64,000 nucleotides of DNA, taken from NCBI RefSeq assembly GCF_003721515.1, contig NZ_RJJD01000013.1:102892-166891 (forward strand). Reading direction: 5' to 3'. The position numbers and the translations under genes are program-made. The notes beneath the pieces were generated by a model. It was not told the DNA's origin and made no database searches. It was given only the letters and a program-made list of their open reading frames with translations. This stretch comes from Rufibacter latericius (GTDB lineage: Bacteria; Bacteroidota; Bacteroidia; Cytophagales; Hymenobacteraceae). Of the stretch, positions 36,014 through 44,630 are shown one piece after another (the stretch's first letter is position 1; each line of letters opens with the position of its first letter).

Positions 36014-36324
36014 CTACTTGCCTTACGACAGGCCCGTTTAACTAAAACAAAAAATCAGTGATACCCACGTATGCGGTCCTCTTATTACCTGGAGGGGGGG
36101 GTGGCTCTGCGGATGGGATCGCGATCGGTTCAGAGCGGTTCCTGGAGAGCACGGAAGGCCAGGCATAGGGGAGGCGAAGTAGCATCTCCCGCAGACGGAA
36201 ATCGGCTTACCCGCCTGCAGGCAGGGAAATACTGGAAAAAGCCGTGATTCTACGGAATCGCAGGCTCTGGCTGAAACCAAACCGCGCCGGTGATGTAAAA
36301 ATACCTTTGAACCGATGAAACTTT

Positions 36325-36525
36325 ATGCTCGCCATGCCGACCGCTGCCCGCGAAGACGCCCAGGAGACGGGCCAGAGACGCCGTCCCCTAAATGGGGCTG
36401 GGCAGTACTACGTCTCCAGGGGCGAGGTCAGGGTGGAGGGCTTCGGCTCTTTCTACGAGGCTTACAGGTACGCCCTGAACCGGTTCTGCTCGGAGGATTT
36501 CACGGTGTGGGAAGATACCTGGTAA
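36325..36525 (+). CDS. Small protein, family B (intact copy)
   Basis: A 66-residue protein. The first 25 residues are polar, and the conserved part is GQYYVSRGEVRVEGFGSFYE followed by AYRYALNRFCSEDFTVWEDTW. Similar sequences occur at 30203 (broken), 35835 (degenerate) and 39460 (intact). No domain is recognised; spacing of strand-like then helix-like segments suggests a compact alpha/beta mini-domain. The gene and about 220 bp after it are duplicated as DNA at 30194. An alternative frame at 36315 is a shadow. Confidence 0.5.
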   Translation: MLAMPTAAREDAQETGQRRRPLNGAGQYYVSRGEVRVEGFGSFYEAYRYALNRFCSEDFTVWEDTW

Positions 36526-36740
36526 GATAAGCGGACTACCCCTGGTAAATACCTAATTACCAGGTTAAAACACGGTAAATCAGCCGTCTCTGAAACCTGG
36601 CGCACGCCCAGGGGTATGACTTAATAATAGGTTACCGTTTTCATAAGTGTTAGTTAAGCCCCTTATCCGCTCGCGCTCTGAGGGGGACCGGATTGGCCGC
36701 ACGCCCCCCAAATGGTGTGCGGTTTCCTTTTGCGGCCAGC
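36391..36740. repeat. Diverged direct repeat, copy 2
   Basis: Second copy of the roughly 350-bp unit described at 30194. It spans most of the small family B gene, the conserved ccaggggtatgac block (36608-36620) and the ggccgcac...gtgcgg hairpin (arms at 36697-36702 and 36717-36722). Confidence 0.65.
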
Positions 36741-36913
36741 CCCTTCACCCGCGAGACCCCGCTGTGTGTCGCTGACCCGCAGTCCCGGTGGGCGGAGACA
36801 AGGATGAGTTCCCCCTCCCAGAGGGACATCAGGTGGGGCGCCAGTTCCTCGGCGCTCAAGCTGAGGGTGGTCCGCACCTCGCAGGCAAATTTATAAGCAG
36901 CGGTTTTTTTCGG

Positions 36914-37224
36914 GTGGAGAGCATTCTTTACAAATCTGACGACACTTTCTAGCCATACTACCCCAAGACACAGGAGTTCAGCGAGGACGAACTCAAGCAG
37001 GCGGTGGGCGGCCCCTTCTACATCGTCACCATCGACGAGAGGGACAAGTACTTCGTGGTGAACGCCAGGAACAACACGGAGATCCTCACCTACAACATCA
37101 ACGCCAACTACATCTGCAGAAGGAAGATCGCCGATGGGAAAGTGCTGAAGGGGAAGTCCTGCTGTGCAGCACGGACCTGATCGATAAGCGTATCTTGGAC
37201 AACTATCCCGGGAGAATCGACTAG
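36914..37224 (+). pseudogene. Decayed DUF3846-like gene
   Basis: The + strand reads ESILYKSDDTF-stop-PYYPKTQEF, then SEDELKQAVGGPFYIVTID, KYFVVNARNN and KIADGKVLKGK. It shifts frame near 37155 and finishes LLCSTDLIDKRILDNYPGRID with a stop at 37224. The LKQAVGG(x)FxIV pattern resembles DUF3846 proteins, which are common on phages and plasmids. One in-frame TAG and one frameshift break it. The opposite strand frame over this region is a shadow. Confidence 0.55.
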
Positions 37225-37318
37225 TGGCCGCCACGCCGGGGAAATGGGTCTTTATTCCGGAGGCAATCAGCAAACAGTAAAGCCTCAAGGCCACAGGGCT
37301 GGCCGGTCAAGGCGGCTC

Positions 37319-37738
37319 TCAGCCGAAAATACCTCTGAGGCATTCCTCGGTCAGGGGCTTGGGGAAAAAGGCCGCCCCAGGATGGTCAGTCCCCCAGTCA
37401 ATGCTGCCGTAGCGGGAACCCTGGCTGTTGAGGATTACCCTGGTCCGGCTGAAATCCACCAGACCCAGCCTGGCGGCCTCCCTGGTGAAGGCGATGCCGC
37501 CCATGACGGGCATCTCAATGTCTGTGATGATGATGTCGGGCATTTCCTTGCGGAGGGCGTCACCCTCCAGGATCCCCAATGCCTCGGCACCGTTTGCGGC
37601 GGTCACCATCCGCACCGAGGCATCTATCCTTGCGATCCTATGTTTCAGTATGAAGAGGTAGGAGCTGTCATCATCCACGAGCAATATTCTTTTGGCCAAC
37701 TTAACGATATTAAAAAAAAGGGGTCGGAACAGTGACAC
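37319..37738 (-). CDS. Single-domain response regulator
   Basis: A 139-residue receiver-only protein. The acidic pocket is ILLVDDDSSY, the phospho-acceptor Asp is in IIITDIEMPVMGG, the switch Thr/Ser is replaced in RVILNSQGS by Asn-Ser, and the Lys is in FFPKPLTEE. There is no output domain, so it acts through protein contacts, like CheY or a phosphorelay intermediate. The start may be the Met at 37738 or a TTG closer to AKRILLVDDD. It lies 251 bp downstream of the kinase gene at 37990 on the same strand; they are probably partners. Confidence 0.88.
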   Translation of the reverse strand: MSLFRPLFFNIVKLAKRILLVDDDSSYLFILKHRIARIDASVRMVTAANGAEALGILEGDALRKEMPDIIITDIEMPVMGGIAFTREAARLGLVDFSRTRVILNSQGSRYGSIDWGTDHPGAAFFPKPLTEECLRGIFG

Positions 37739-37754
37739 CTTGCCAATGCTGAAT

Positions 37755-37789
37755 ACCTGTCACCCCGGTGCTTGACCGGGGTGACAGGT
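37755..37789 (-). terminator. Strong hairpin between kinase and response regulator
   Basis: A perfect 15-bp GC-rich stem (37755-37769 with 37775-37789) with a 5-nt loop, 200 bp after the kinase stop and 16 bp before the regulator start. No T run is present; it may reduce read-through into the regulator gene. The rest of 37790-37989 shows nothing. Confidence 0.5.
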
Positions 37790-37989
37790 AGACAAAGACG
37801 GCGCCACCAATGGTTCCATTCCTCCTCCGGGCCCTTCCGGCGAAAGGGTGGGGACCCTCCCGCTGCCGGGAAACCAATGGGCTACCGGAAGGCCTGAATT
37901 ATCCGGGAAGCCTTGTCAGCGGCTGCCTTCCATAGGCGGGATCAGCTGAACAGGGACACCTCCCTCGCCCGGTACCTGGCAGGGCATCC

Positions 37990-39096
37990 TCAACCCAGCG
38001 TGTGGTCCTGCCTGAAATACACCCGGAAGGTGGAGCCTTCCCCCACGGTGCTGTCCACCTCGATCCTGCCCCCCGTGTCCTCCACCATGTTCTTGACGAT
38101 GAACAGGCCGATGCCGGTTCCCTCCACGTCGTCCCGCAGCCGGGTGTAGCGGGTGAAGATCGCCTCCTTCTTGCCTTCCTCTATCCCCAGCCCGTTGTCG
38201 CTGACGGTAAGCAGGACGGTGCCATCGGTCCGCTCGGTCCTGATGCGTATCTCGGGTGCCCTGTCCGATGATTTGTACTTGATGGCGTTGCTGACCAGGT
38301 TATAGATGATGCTTCTTATCGTTTTCCGGGAGATGCCGATCTCTACCTCGTTGATGTCCGAGGTGACCCTCGCATTGGTCTCGGTTATCTTCTCCTTCAG
38401 GGAGAGGGTAGCGTCCTCGATGACGTTCCCGAAGTTCACCCGCTCCGGGGCCTTGGCGAAGTCCAGCTCCGTCTCCCCGATGTCCACCAGGTCCTCCACC
38501 GTCTCCCTTAGCTTGGCCACGGAAAGGGTGAGCTGTTCCAGGACCGACCTTGCGTCCTCGTCCGTGCTGGTCTTCTCGGTCATGATCTCCTCCACTATCT
38601 TCACCAGCGCCTCGATGTTGGACACGGGGCCCTTGATGTCATGGTAGAGGGCGTGGATGACGACCTCGTGGTTCCTGTTGAGCCGCTCGTACCCCTTCAG
38701 GATCTGGATGCGGTCGTTGATGTCCACGAAGGTGATGATGACCCCGTTGGCCCTGTTCTCCCTCCGGACGATGTAGGGCAGGATGTTCATCTGGTACCAT
38801 ACCTTGTCGGTGGTCTGGATCTCCTTCTCCAGGCTTTCGTTGCTCTCGATCACCTCCCGGATGTTCTCGATGATGGTCGGGAAGCGGATGTTGTGGGACA
38901 CCTCCTCGATGTGCCGGCCCACGTCGCTGTCCGAGAGCCTGAAGTGGGTCATGGCCGCGGGGGTGAACTTGCGCAGGACCATGTCGGCGTCCACGAAGAG
39001 CTGCGGGATGATGGTGTTGTTGAAGTAGTTCTCCAACTCCTCGTTCAACTCTTTGAGTTTTGTAACGTTGCCTGCGTCTTCTGGTATCTTGGCCAT
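37990..39096 (-). CDS. Soluble sensor histidine kinase with PAS_10-like domain
   Basis: A 368-residue cytoplasmic kinase. The start is the Met at 39096 (MAKIPEDAGNV); the extension to 39189 is rejected. The sensor region (about 20-135) resembles the PAS domain found in CheB-CheR fusion proteins: NNTIIPQLFVDADMVLRKFT, then WYQMNILPYI and GVIITFVDI. A coiled dimerisation region has HALYHDIKGPVSNIEALVK with the phospho-acceptor His, and the ATPase domain has NLVSNAIKY, SDNGLGIEE and GTGIGLFIV. No membrane segment. It probably pairs with the regulator at 37319. A closely similar kinase is at 40435. Confidence 0.92.
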   Translation of the reverse strand: MAKIPEDAGNVTKLKELNEELENYFNNTIIPQLFVDADMVLRKFTPAAMTHFRLSDSDVGRHIEEVSHNIRFPTIIENIREVIESNESLEKEIQTTDKVWYQMNILPYIVRRENRANGVIITFVDINDRIQILKGYERLNRNHEVVIHALYHDIKGPVSNIEALVKIVEEIMTEKTSTDEDARSVLEQLTLSVAKLRETVEDLVDIGETELDFAKAPERVNFGNVIEDATLSLKEKITETNARVTSDINEVEIGISRKTIRSIIYNLVSNAIKYKSSDRAPEIRIRTERTDGTVLLTVSDNGLGIEEGKKEAIFTRYTRLRDDVEGTGIGLFIVKNMVEDTGGRIEVDSTVGEGSTFRVYFRQDHTLG

Positions 39097-39459
39097 CTGT
39101 AAAGTAAGTAAGGTCTCCTTAACGGAATTAAGGTTAAAGGTGTTAACCCGTAACAATACCGGTTTGTTTTGGGGGCGGGAGCTGCCCAATGGGTTATTTC
39201 AGCAGCATACCTCTGGGGTAGGGAAAGGGATCCGCGTATTTCCCCCAGCAGGTTATAGCCCAGCAAGGATTTTCAGCGCACCGGCGGGGCCAGCACCCGC
39301 CCTCGGTATATACTGGAAATCCCCCATTCACGGTTGGCGTTACCTTTCCGTTCGGCAAACCTCCTGTCCATCCCACGGGTGGTTTTCCTCCCTTCCCGTT
39401 TTTACCAGTGAACCGTATTTACCACATGCACGTATTCTGGACAAACCACCCCCAAAGAC

Positions 39460-39639
39460 ATGAAAAAGACTAACCGAACCGCAGGGCTTGAAAAGAGCCT
39501 GGTGGCTACCTCCGCCGCCTACCTCCTCACCAAGGACGGGAAGGCCTACGGCAAGTTCGATTCCTTCTTCTCGGCCTGCCAGCACGGGCTGCACGCCTTC
39601 CGCTCGGAGCGTTTCCTAGTGGAGAGGAAGGAGGCTTAG
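39460..39639 (+). CDS. Small protein, family B (59 residues)
   Basis: A complete 59-residue frame from ATG 39460 to TAG 39637-39639. It reads AAYLLTKDGKAYGKFDSFFS then ACQHGLHAFRSERFLVERK, matching the family B pattern of the products at 36325, 30203 and 35835. The N-terminal MKKTNRTAGLEKSL is basic but not a signal peptide. No function is known. The stop is directly followed by the fragment of a histidine kinase, suggesting the small gene and kinase pieces were joined by rearrangement. The stretch 39097-39459 before it shows no gene. Confidence 0.5.
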   Translation: MKKTNRTAGLEKSLVATSAAYLLTKDGKAYGKFDSFFSACQHGLHAFRSERFLVERKEA

Positions 39640-39640
39640 T

Positions 39641-40094
39641 ACGGCCCCGCACCTCGCGTGGCAAGCGCCACTTACCAGAGCAGTACCGCGAGGGCGATGG
39701 ACACATCCAGAAGGAGGTCCGGTTCACCTCCTCGGCCGACAAGTTCTACGCCCAGGTGGACGAGTACAAGTTCTCGCAGGTGGTCAACAACCTCTTCTCC
39801 AACGCCATCAAGTTCACCGAGGACGACGGGGTGATCGCCATCGACCTCACCGAGCGGGACGGCTCCGTGCTGATCACGGTCCAGGACGACGGCGTCGGCA
39901 TCCCGGAGAAGTTCCAGGGCGAGCTGTTCGAGAAGTTCACCCGGGCCCGGAGGCCGGGGCTGCGGGGGGAGCCGACCACGGGCCTGGGCATGTCCATCAT
40001 CAAGACCATCGTGGAGTGGCACGGAGGCACCATCCGCTTCGAAAGCGAGGAGGGCAAAGGCTCCACTTTCTACATCGAACTGCCCAAGGAGTAG
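39641..40094 (+). pseudogene. Orphan histidine-kinase ATPase domain, 5'-truncated
   Basis: An open frame from directly after the family B stop reads KEVRFTSSADKFYAQVDEYK, then NNLFSNAIKF (N box), QDDGVGIPEKF (G1), GLGMSIIKTIVEWHGG (G2) and GSTFYIELPKE with a stop at 40094. This is an intact HATPase_c domain with no dimerisation or sensor part. The first in-frame start is the GTG at 39756, which would cut into the domain, so I think it is a remnant rather than a working gene. It lies on the + strand, opposite to the two neighbouring kinases. Confidence 0.6.
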
Positions 40095-40190
40095 GCCAGC
40101 CCTGCCCGAGCGGATGCCTTTCCCTCTCCGGGTAAGCCTGGGGAAAGGATTGGGCAGCCAACCGGAAAGGGCCTCCTTGCTGAGGAGCCT

Positions 40191-40257
40191 TGTCTGGTTT
40201 GCCTACCTTGGTGAGGATCTGCGCCAAACCCTCGTTGCTTCTTTCTCTGAACCGCAT
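40191..40257 (-). pseudogene. N-terminal remnant of helical family A
   Basis: From the Met at 40257 the minus strand reads MRFRERSNEGLAQILTKVGK and then diverges. It matches the start of the 29788 product (MPFRKKSNEELKRILSRV) at 11 of 18 positions. No family-like sequence follows, so it is a fragment. The remaining bases between 40095 and 40434 show no gene. Confidence 0.45.
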
Positions 40258-40434
40258 TCCCTGAATATCTTGCCCGGGCATAAAGAAAGGAACCGACTCA
40301 GGGAAAGCCCTAAAGGGGGCTTCCTGGCAGAAGGCTCGGGGGTGTGTCAGAGGGAGGGCATCTGTTTGCCGTTTTGCTTGCAGGGGATCTCACCGGTGCC
40401 TGCCTGCACAGCCCAGGCCTGTTATGGGGGAGGG

Positions 40435-41574
40435 CTACATGGCTGCCTGAAGGTACACCTTGAACTCGGTGCCTTCCCCTTCTTTGCTTTCCACCTCGAT
40501 CTTCCCGTCTGCGTTGTCCACTATCCGTTTCACCATGAAAAGCCCTATGCCGGTACCCTCCACGTGGTCATGGAAGCGCCGGAACATGCCGTACAACTGC
40601 TTCTGTTGCTTGGCGTTTATCCCGAGGCCGTTGTCCTTTACCCGTAATTCCACATAAGGCTCCTCCAGCCGGGTGGTTACGTGGATGATACAGTCACGGT
40701 CGGGGGCCTTGTATTTGATGGCGTTGCTGAGGAGGTTGTAGAGGATGCTCCGGAAGTTCTTCCTGGAGAAGTTGAGCTGGGACACCTCGAAATCGGTCTG
40801 GATGAAGCAGGTTTTCCGTTTGGTGGGGTACTCCAGGTCTGCCATGATGTCTTCGTACACCTCTTTAATATTGGTGACCACCCCGTCTATCTCCTCCTCG
40901 GCAGAGGTTTTCTGGAGTTTGCTGATCTCCGACAGATCCTCGATGGTATGCTTAAACCGATGGATGGATTCTGCGATCCTGCCTAAGACCTCACGCGTTT
41001 CCCCGGTGAGGGAGTTTGATTCCTGCAGTCTCTCCTCCAGGTACAGCACCAGCGCCTCTATGTTGGTGATAGGGGACCGCAGGTCATGCGAGGCCGTGTA
41101 GATGAGGTTGTCCAGGTCCTTGTTCGTCCTCTGGAGTTCATTGTTCTTGCGCTCCAGGGCATCCTGCTGCCGCTCGGCCAGTTTATCCTGCAGTTCCTTC
41201 TGCTTGGTAAGGTCCCCCGTGATTTTGGTGAAGCCGATGTGCCGGCCGCCTCCATCAAAGATGGAGGTGAGGGTCACGTTGGCCCAGAACAGGGAACCGT
41301 CTTTCTTCCTCCGCCAGTCCTCGTTCTCATAAGAGCCGTCTTCCAGGGCTTTCCGCAGTTCCTTCTCGGGGTAACCGGCCCGCTGGTACTCGTCCGGGTG
41401 CAGGATGCCGTAAAACTGGCCCACGATCTCCTCTTCGGAGTAGCCTTTCAGCCGCTCAGCCCCGATGTTCCAGGCGGTGATGATGCCTTTGGTGTCGGTG
41501 GCGAAGATAGCGTAGTCCTTTACCTGGTTTACGAAGAAGGAGTTGATGCTGTCTGCCGAGCGGATTTTGTCCAT
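40435..41574 (-). CDS. Soluble PAS sensor histidine kinase
   Basis: A 379-residue cytoplasmic kinase. A single PAS/PAC sensor covers about residues 10-130 (DYAIFATDTKGIITAWN, GYSEEEIVGQ and GFTKITGDLT). A coiled linker leads to the dimerisation box IYTASHDLRSPITNIEAL (His near 165) and an ATPase domain with NLLSNAIKY, KDNGLGINA and GTGIGLFMV. It shares FRSILYNLLSNAIKYKAPDR with the kinase at 37990 (SIIYNLVSNAIKYKSSDR), so the two are paralogs. No regulator gene is adjacent. The 527 bp upstream hold no gene I can support. Confidence 0.93.
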   Translation of the reverse strand: MDKIRSADSINSFFVNQVKDYAIFATDTKGIITAWNIGAERLKGYSEEEIVGQFYGILHPDEYQRAGYPEKELRKALEDGSYENEDWRRKKDGSLFWANVTLTSIFDGGGRHIGFTKITGDLTKQKELQDKLAERQQDALERKNNELQRTNKDLDNLIYTASHDLRSPITNIEALVLYLEERLQESNSLTGETREVLGRIAESIHRFKHTIEDLSEISKLQKTSAEEEIDGVVTNIKEVYEDIMADLEYPTKRKTCFIQTDFEVSQLNFSRKNFRSILYNLLSNAIKYKAPDRDCIIHVTTRLEEPYVELRVKDNGLGINAKQQKQLYGMFRRFHDHVEGTGIGLFMVKRIVDNADGKIEVESKEGEGTEFKVYLQAAM

Positions 41575-42101
41575 AGGTTCCTGGGCTTGATTCGTCCTGT
41601 TTACTGAATCCTTTCCCTATGGTTGCCTTGCCTCGGCTGGCCTGCGATACGGCCGTAGAGGGTTGGCGCGGGGGAGAAACAAGATTTGGTAGGGAAAGGA
41701 GGCCGGCAGCTCCCGCAACAGCACGCTGGATGCGCATGGGAGCCAAGAAATCAAATGGCGTATGTGCCCGTGGCTTGTATTTGAAGGGAGGGTCCTACCT
41801 ATCCGGGCTTTATACTTTTGGTGCGGGGGGTCTATCTCCGGGTGGAATCGCCTTTGGCTCGACCGGGTACCCCAGCACCCGCACGGTGGCCATGGCTCCT
41901 CTCAACAATGGGCTGCGGCGGAAACCCTTTGAGATTGGAAACCCCCTAAAGGCACTGAAACACGCCAAGATCGCACCATTCACAACCAGGTAACAGGCAG
42001 GGAATCTTTCCAGGGGTTTCTCGGTTCCCCATTTGCTCCCCTGTAGTTTCTTCCTTTCATCCCCTCAGCATACCCCTGTCAACCTATCGCTCCGGAAAAG
42101 A
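41575..42101. other. Gene-free stretch
   Basis: The frame at 41619-41993 has no protein-like pattern. Part of 41840-41880 loosely resembles 43255-43295 (shared ggaa.cgc.ttggg.c.gaccgggta), but too briefly to call a repeat. Confidence 0.4.
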
Positions 42102-42422
42102 ATGGCCCAAATCCCCCCCGTCGAGATGCTCTTCCAGAAGTTGGGAGAAGTGAATGGCAAATTGGCGGTACTCGCCCTCAAAGAGAACCCGCGCCTTGGG
42201 CAGATCGGGATACTGGTGAGGGAAGCACAGGTCCAGTTGGGCCTGTTGGAGATATCGCACCGGGGTCACCCTCCGCTGATTGCCGCGGAGGTAGGCCTGT
42301 TGGAGGCGATGATGCTCGCCTACAATCTCAGGCCCGGGGAAGCCCTCCAGACCGCCCAAAGCAACCTGCACGCGTACCTGGAGAGCATGAGGCACACGGG
42401 CGAGTGGGAAGGCTCCCTATGA
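42102..42422 (+). CDS. Small helical protein, paralog family A (copy 3)
   Basis: A 106-residue cytoplasmic helical protein starting at MAQIPPVEMLFQKLGEVNG. The middle has REAQVQLGLLEISHRG and IAAEVGLLEAMMLAYNL, and the last helix GEALQTAQSNLHAYLESM. It aligns with the products at 29788 and 42625 over the last two helices. No motif suggests an enzymatic role. It lies 203 bp before another member of the same family on the same strand. Confidence 0.6.
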   Translation: MAQIPPVEMLFQKLGEVNGKLAVLALKENPRLGQIGILVREAQVQLGLLEISHRGHPPLIAAEVGLLEAMMLAYNLRPGEALQTAQSNLHAYLESMRHTGEWEGSL

Positions 42423-42624
42423 TTTCCCGCTGACGCGCTGAGGCCCTCCCCAGACGGGGGATACCCTACCCAGAAGGCAGCCATCGGTCCCCGGCCTTAC
42501 CTCGGTTTTAAAACCATGGCTCCGGGGGGAAATACCCTATTCCTGCCGCCGGGCAACCAATCCCCACCGCCCTTAGTTATAAGGATGAGAGCGGCCCACG
42601 GGATAACAGCGTTTTTGAGAACGC

Positions 42625-42975
42625 ATGCCACCCACCGCCCCCACAACCCTCCTGCCCACGCGTCTGTTCACCCAAGCCCGGGGTCACCCCACGCCGGGGG
42701 AGGCATGCCTGGAGGAGTTGGCCAAGGTACGCCGAACGCTTGCCCTACTGCATACCGCAGAGAAACTGCACCAACAACAGATAAGGAGCCTGCTGAGGTA
42801 CGCGCAGGATATCCTGGGAATCCTGGAGGCATCCAGCCAGGACAACCAGTTCCTGGTCCACGCCCAGGTAATCCTTCTGGAGGCACTGGCCCTCGCCCGG
42901 ACACACCAGCACGCAAAAGCCCGCCGGATTGCCTTCCACTGCCTTCGCTGGTTCCTGGAGACCGCCCAGGAATAG
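42625..42975 (+). CDS. Small helical protein, paralog family A (copy 4)
   Basis: A 116-residue protein. The Thr/Pro-rich first 25 residues are followed by three or four helices: CLEELAKVRRTLALLHTAEK, RYAQDILGILEASSQD, VHAQVILLEALALARTHQ and ARRIAFHCLRWFLETAQ. The layout matches the 42102 product (RYAQDILGILEA against REAQVQLGLLEI). A longer frame in another phase (42516-43286) is Pro/Gly/Arg-rich noise. The interval 42976-43440 shows no supported gene; a short frame at 43201 is doubtful. Confidence 0.6.
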   Translation: MPPTAPTTLLPTRLFTQARGHPTPGEACLEELAKVRRTLALLHTAEKLHQQQIRSLLRYAQDILGILEASSQDNQFLVHAQVILLEALALARTHQHAKARRIAFHCLRWFLETAQE

Positions 42976-43440
42976 AACAGGAACATCCGCTTTCCCGGCC
43001 AAACCTAAATTCCAACCACAACCCTGCTCCCTTGTTCGGGATTGCCCTTGGACTCCCTTGCACAAGTCACACGCTGATCTGCCCCGGCACCCCAGGTCCG
43101 GCCCATACCCGGGGTAAGCCCAACGCCCCGTTCGGCTGCCGGTACCTGTTAGTTAGCTATATGCCCGCGTGGGGCAGGGACAAAGAAAAGCCGTACCCTC
43201 ATGGAATGGCAACGGGGTTTGACAGTATGGCGCTTGAATTGGAAAGGAGGGGGTGTGTTTCCCCAAAGGAACCGCTTTGGGTCTGACCGGGTAGGTCGGA
43301 TTTCGGGAGGTCCGTTTGTTTTCACGCGAAGGAAGGATCGTCCCTTGATGGACCTGCTACGGGAAGGAAAACCGGTGACACAGCTCCTCCGGTAAACCGA
43401 CTCCGGAAGCAGGGCTTACCAGAGACCGCCACTCCACCCT

Positions 43441-43689
43441 TCAACGCAGAATTTCCTCTGCCTGCTTTTCTACTTCGCGGCTCACTTCCTGTTTGATGGT
43501 TTCCTCCACGTTGAGGGTGTCCAGGGAGCCGATCCTGGTGGATACCGAATCGATCCCGGTATGCCGTTCGAACTCAGTATTGACAGCGTCTTTGGCGGCC
43601 TTGGATGCCGCCTCGGTGGCAGCCGTCGTAACGGTGTCACAGGAGGCCCCCACAAAAATATAAAGGGCGATAAATGGAGTGTATTTCAC
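43441..43689 (-). CDS. Small lipoprotein, helical
   Basis: An 82-residue lipoprotein. I chose the GTG at 43689 because it gives a canonical signal, (M)KYTPFIALYIFVGASC, with the lipobox Cys at residue 17; Met codons upstream (43722, 43740) would bury it. The mature part is a long amphipathic helix rich in Ala, Glu and Lys, ending REVEKQAEEILR, likely a coiled coil in the periplasm. Function unknown. The 480 bp upstream, to the umuD start, hold no gene; their right end is AT-rich and probably carries the umuD promoter. Confidence 0.5.
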   Translation of the reverse strand: MKYTPFIALYIFVGASCDTVTTAATEAASKAAKDAVNTEFERHTGIDSVSTRIGSLDTLNVEETIKQEVSREVEKQAEEILR

Positions 43690-44173
43690 GGGTTCTGGCT
43701 TATGTGCGAAAATAAAGGCCATGGCCTGTCCAATAGCCATGGAAGTTGATGGAACCATTGATACCGGACTTGCCGCAATGAATCGGGCGAAAGATGGACG
43801 GGCGAATGATGTGATGACAGTTCTTCCCTTCGTAACGGTGTGCGGTACTCCGGAGAGGGCGTATTCAGGGACCCGTCGCATAAGGAACGCAACCGGGGAG
43901 GGATTAGTGTCCCTCTTGGTTAGGAAAGCTCACCATTGCAAATGGGCATACTTCCCAGCACTAACCTTGTAGGTCTATAATGCCTCTTATGTAAAGCAGG
44001 CATGCTGCTCACCTCGAAAATCGTACTCTGCGCTATCCGCTACCATTCTTATAAAATTCGATTCTATAGCACATTAGGCTGTTCATTGCTTCTATACATG
44101 CTAAATTTTTTAGATTTATATATCTGTTTTGCTAATATTGTTCGTAAAATGCGACAAAACAAGCAGAGGCAGA

Positions 44174-44626
44174 ATGGAAGCAGCGATAATCCCACTACAC
44201 CCGATTGAAGAACAGCGGTTCCTTGTAATCATTGACCAAGGCAATTCTTTGCCCCTTTTCACCACCACCGTGCAGGCCGGGTTCCCCAGTCCCGCGACGG
44301 ACTACTCGGCCGAGCCCATCGACCTGAACACCTATGCCTCCAATCACCCCAGCTCCACTTTCCTGGTGAAGGTGGAGGGAGACTCCATGATCGGGGCGCA
44401 CATCATGCCGGGGGACTTGGCTATCGTAAACATTGACCTTAGGGCCAGCAGCGGCATGGTGGTGCTGGCTTTCGTGGACGGAGGCTATACCATCAAAAGA
44501 CTGGACATCCGGAAAGACGCGGCCTACCTGGTCTCGGAAAACCCTAAGTACCCACCCATCAGGATTGAATCAGCGGAAGCTGGGAAGATATGGGGTGTTG
44601 TTGTGGGTATTCACCGCAAGTTCTAA
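44174..44626 (+). CDS. umuD: UmuD-like protease subunit of DNA polymerase V
   Basis: A 150-residue S24/LexA-type self-cleaving protein, starting at MEAAIIPLHPIEEQ. The cleavage site is the Ala-Gly of QAGFPSPATDY, the catalytic Ser is in VEGDSMIGA and the catalytic Lys in YTIKRLDIR. After RecA-stimulated cleavage it joins UmuC as the mutagenic translesion polymerase. It lacks a DNA-binding domain, so it is not LexA. umuC follows after 4 bp. An AT-rich region upstream is the likely SOS-type promoter, but I could not assign a LexA box. Confidence 0.92.
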   Translation: MEAAIIPLHPIEEQRFLVIIDQGNSLPLFTTTVQAGFPSPATDYSAEPIDLNTYASNHPSSTFLVKVEGDSMIGAHIMPGDLAIVNIDLRASSGMVVLAFVDGGYTIKRLDIRKDAAYLVSENPKYPPIRIESAEAGKIWGVVVGIHRKF

Positions 44627-44630
44627 GCCC

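Noticed and set aside
36650..37294. 214-residue minus-strand frame
   Set aside because: Lies opposite the DUF3846-like remnant, whose + strand reading is family-like; the minus frame is its shadow, though its C-terminal part is open and slightly protein-like.
41619..41993. 124-residue frame between a kinase and family A gene
   Set aside because: No recognisable pattern and low-complexity Gly/Arg content.
42516..43286. 256-residue + strand frame
   Set aside because: Pro/Gly/Arg/His-rich, typical of an out-of-frame reading of GC-rich DNA; it overlaps the helical family A gene at 42625.
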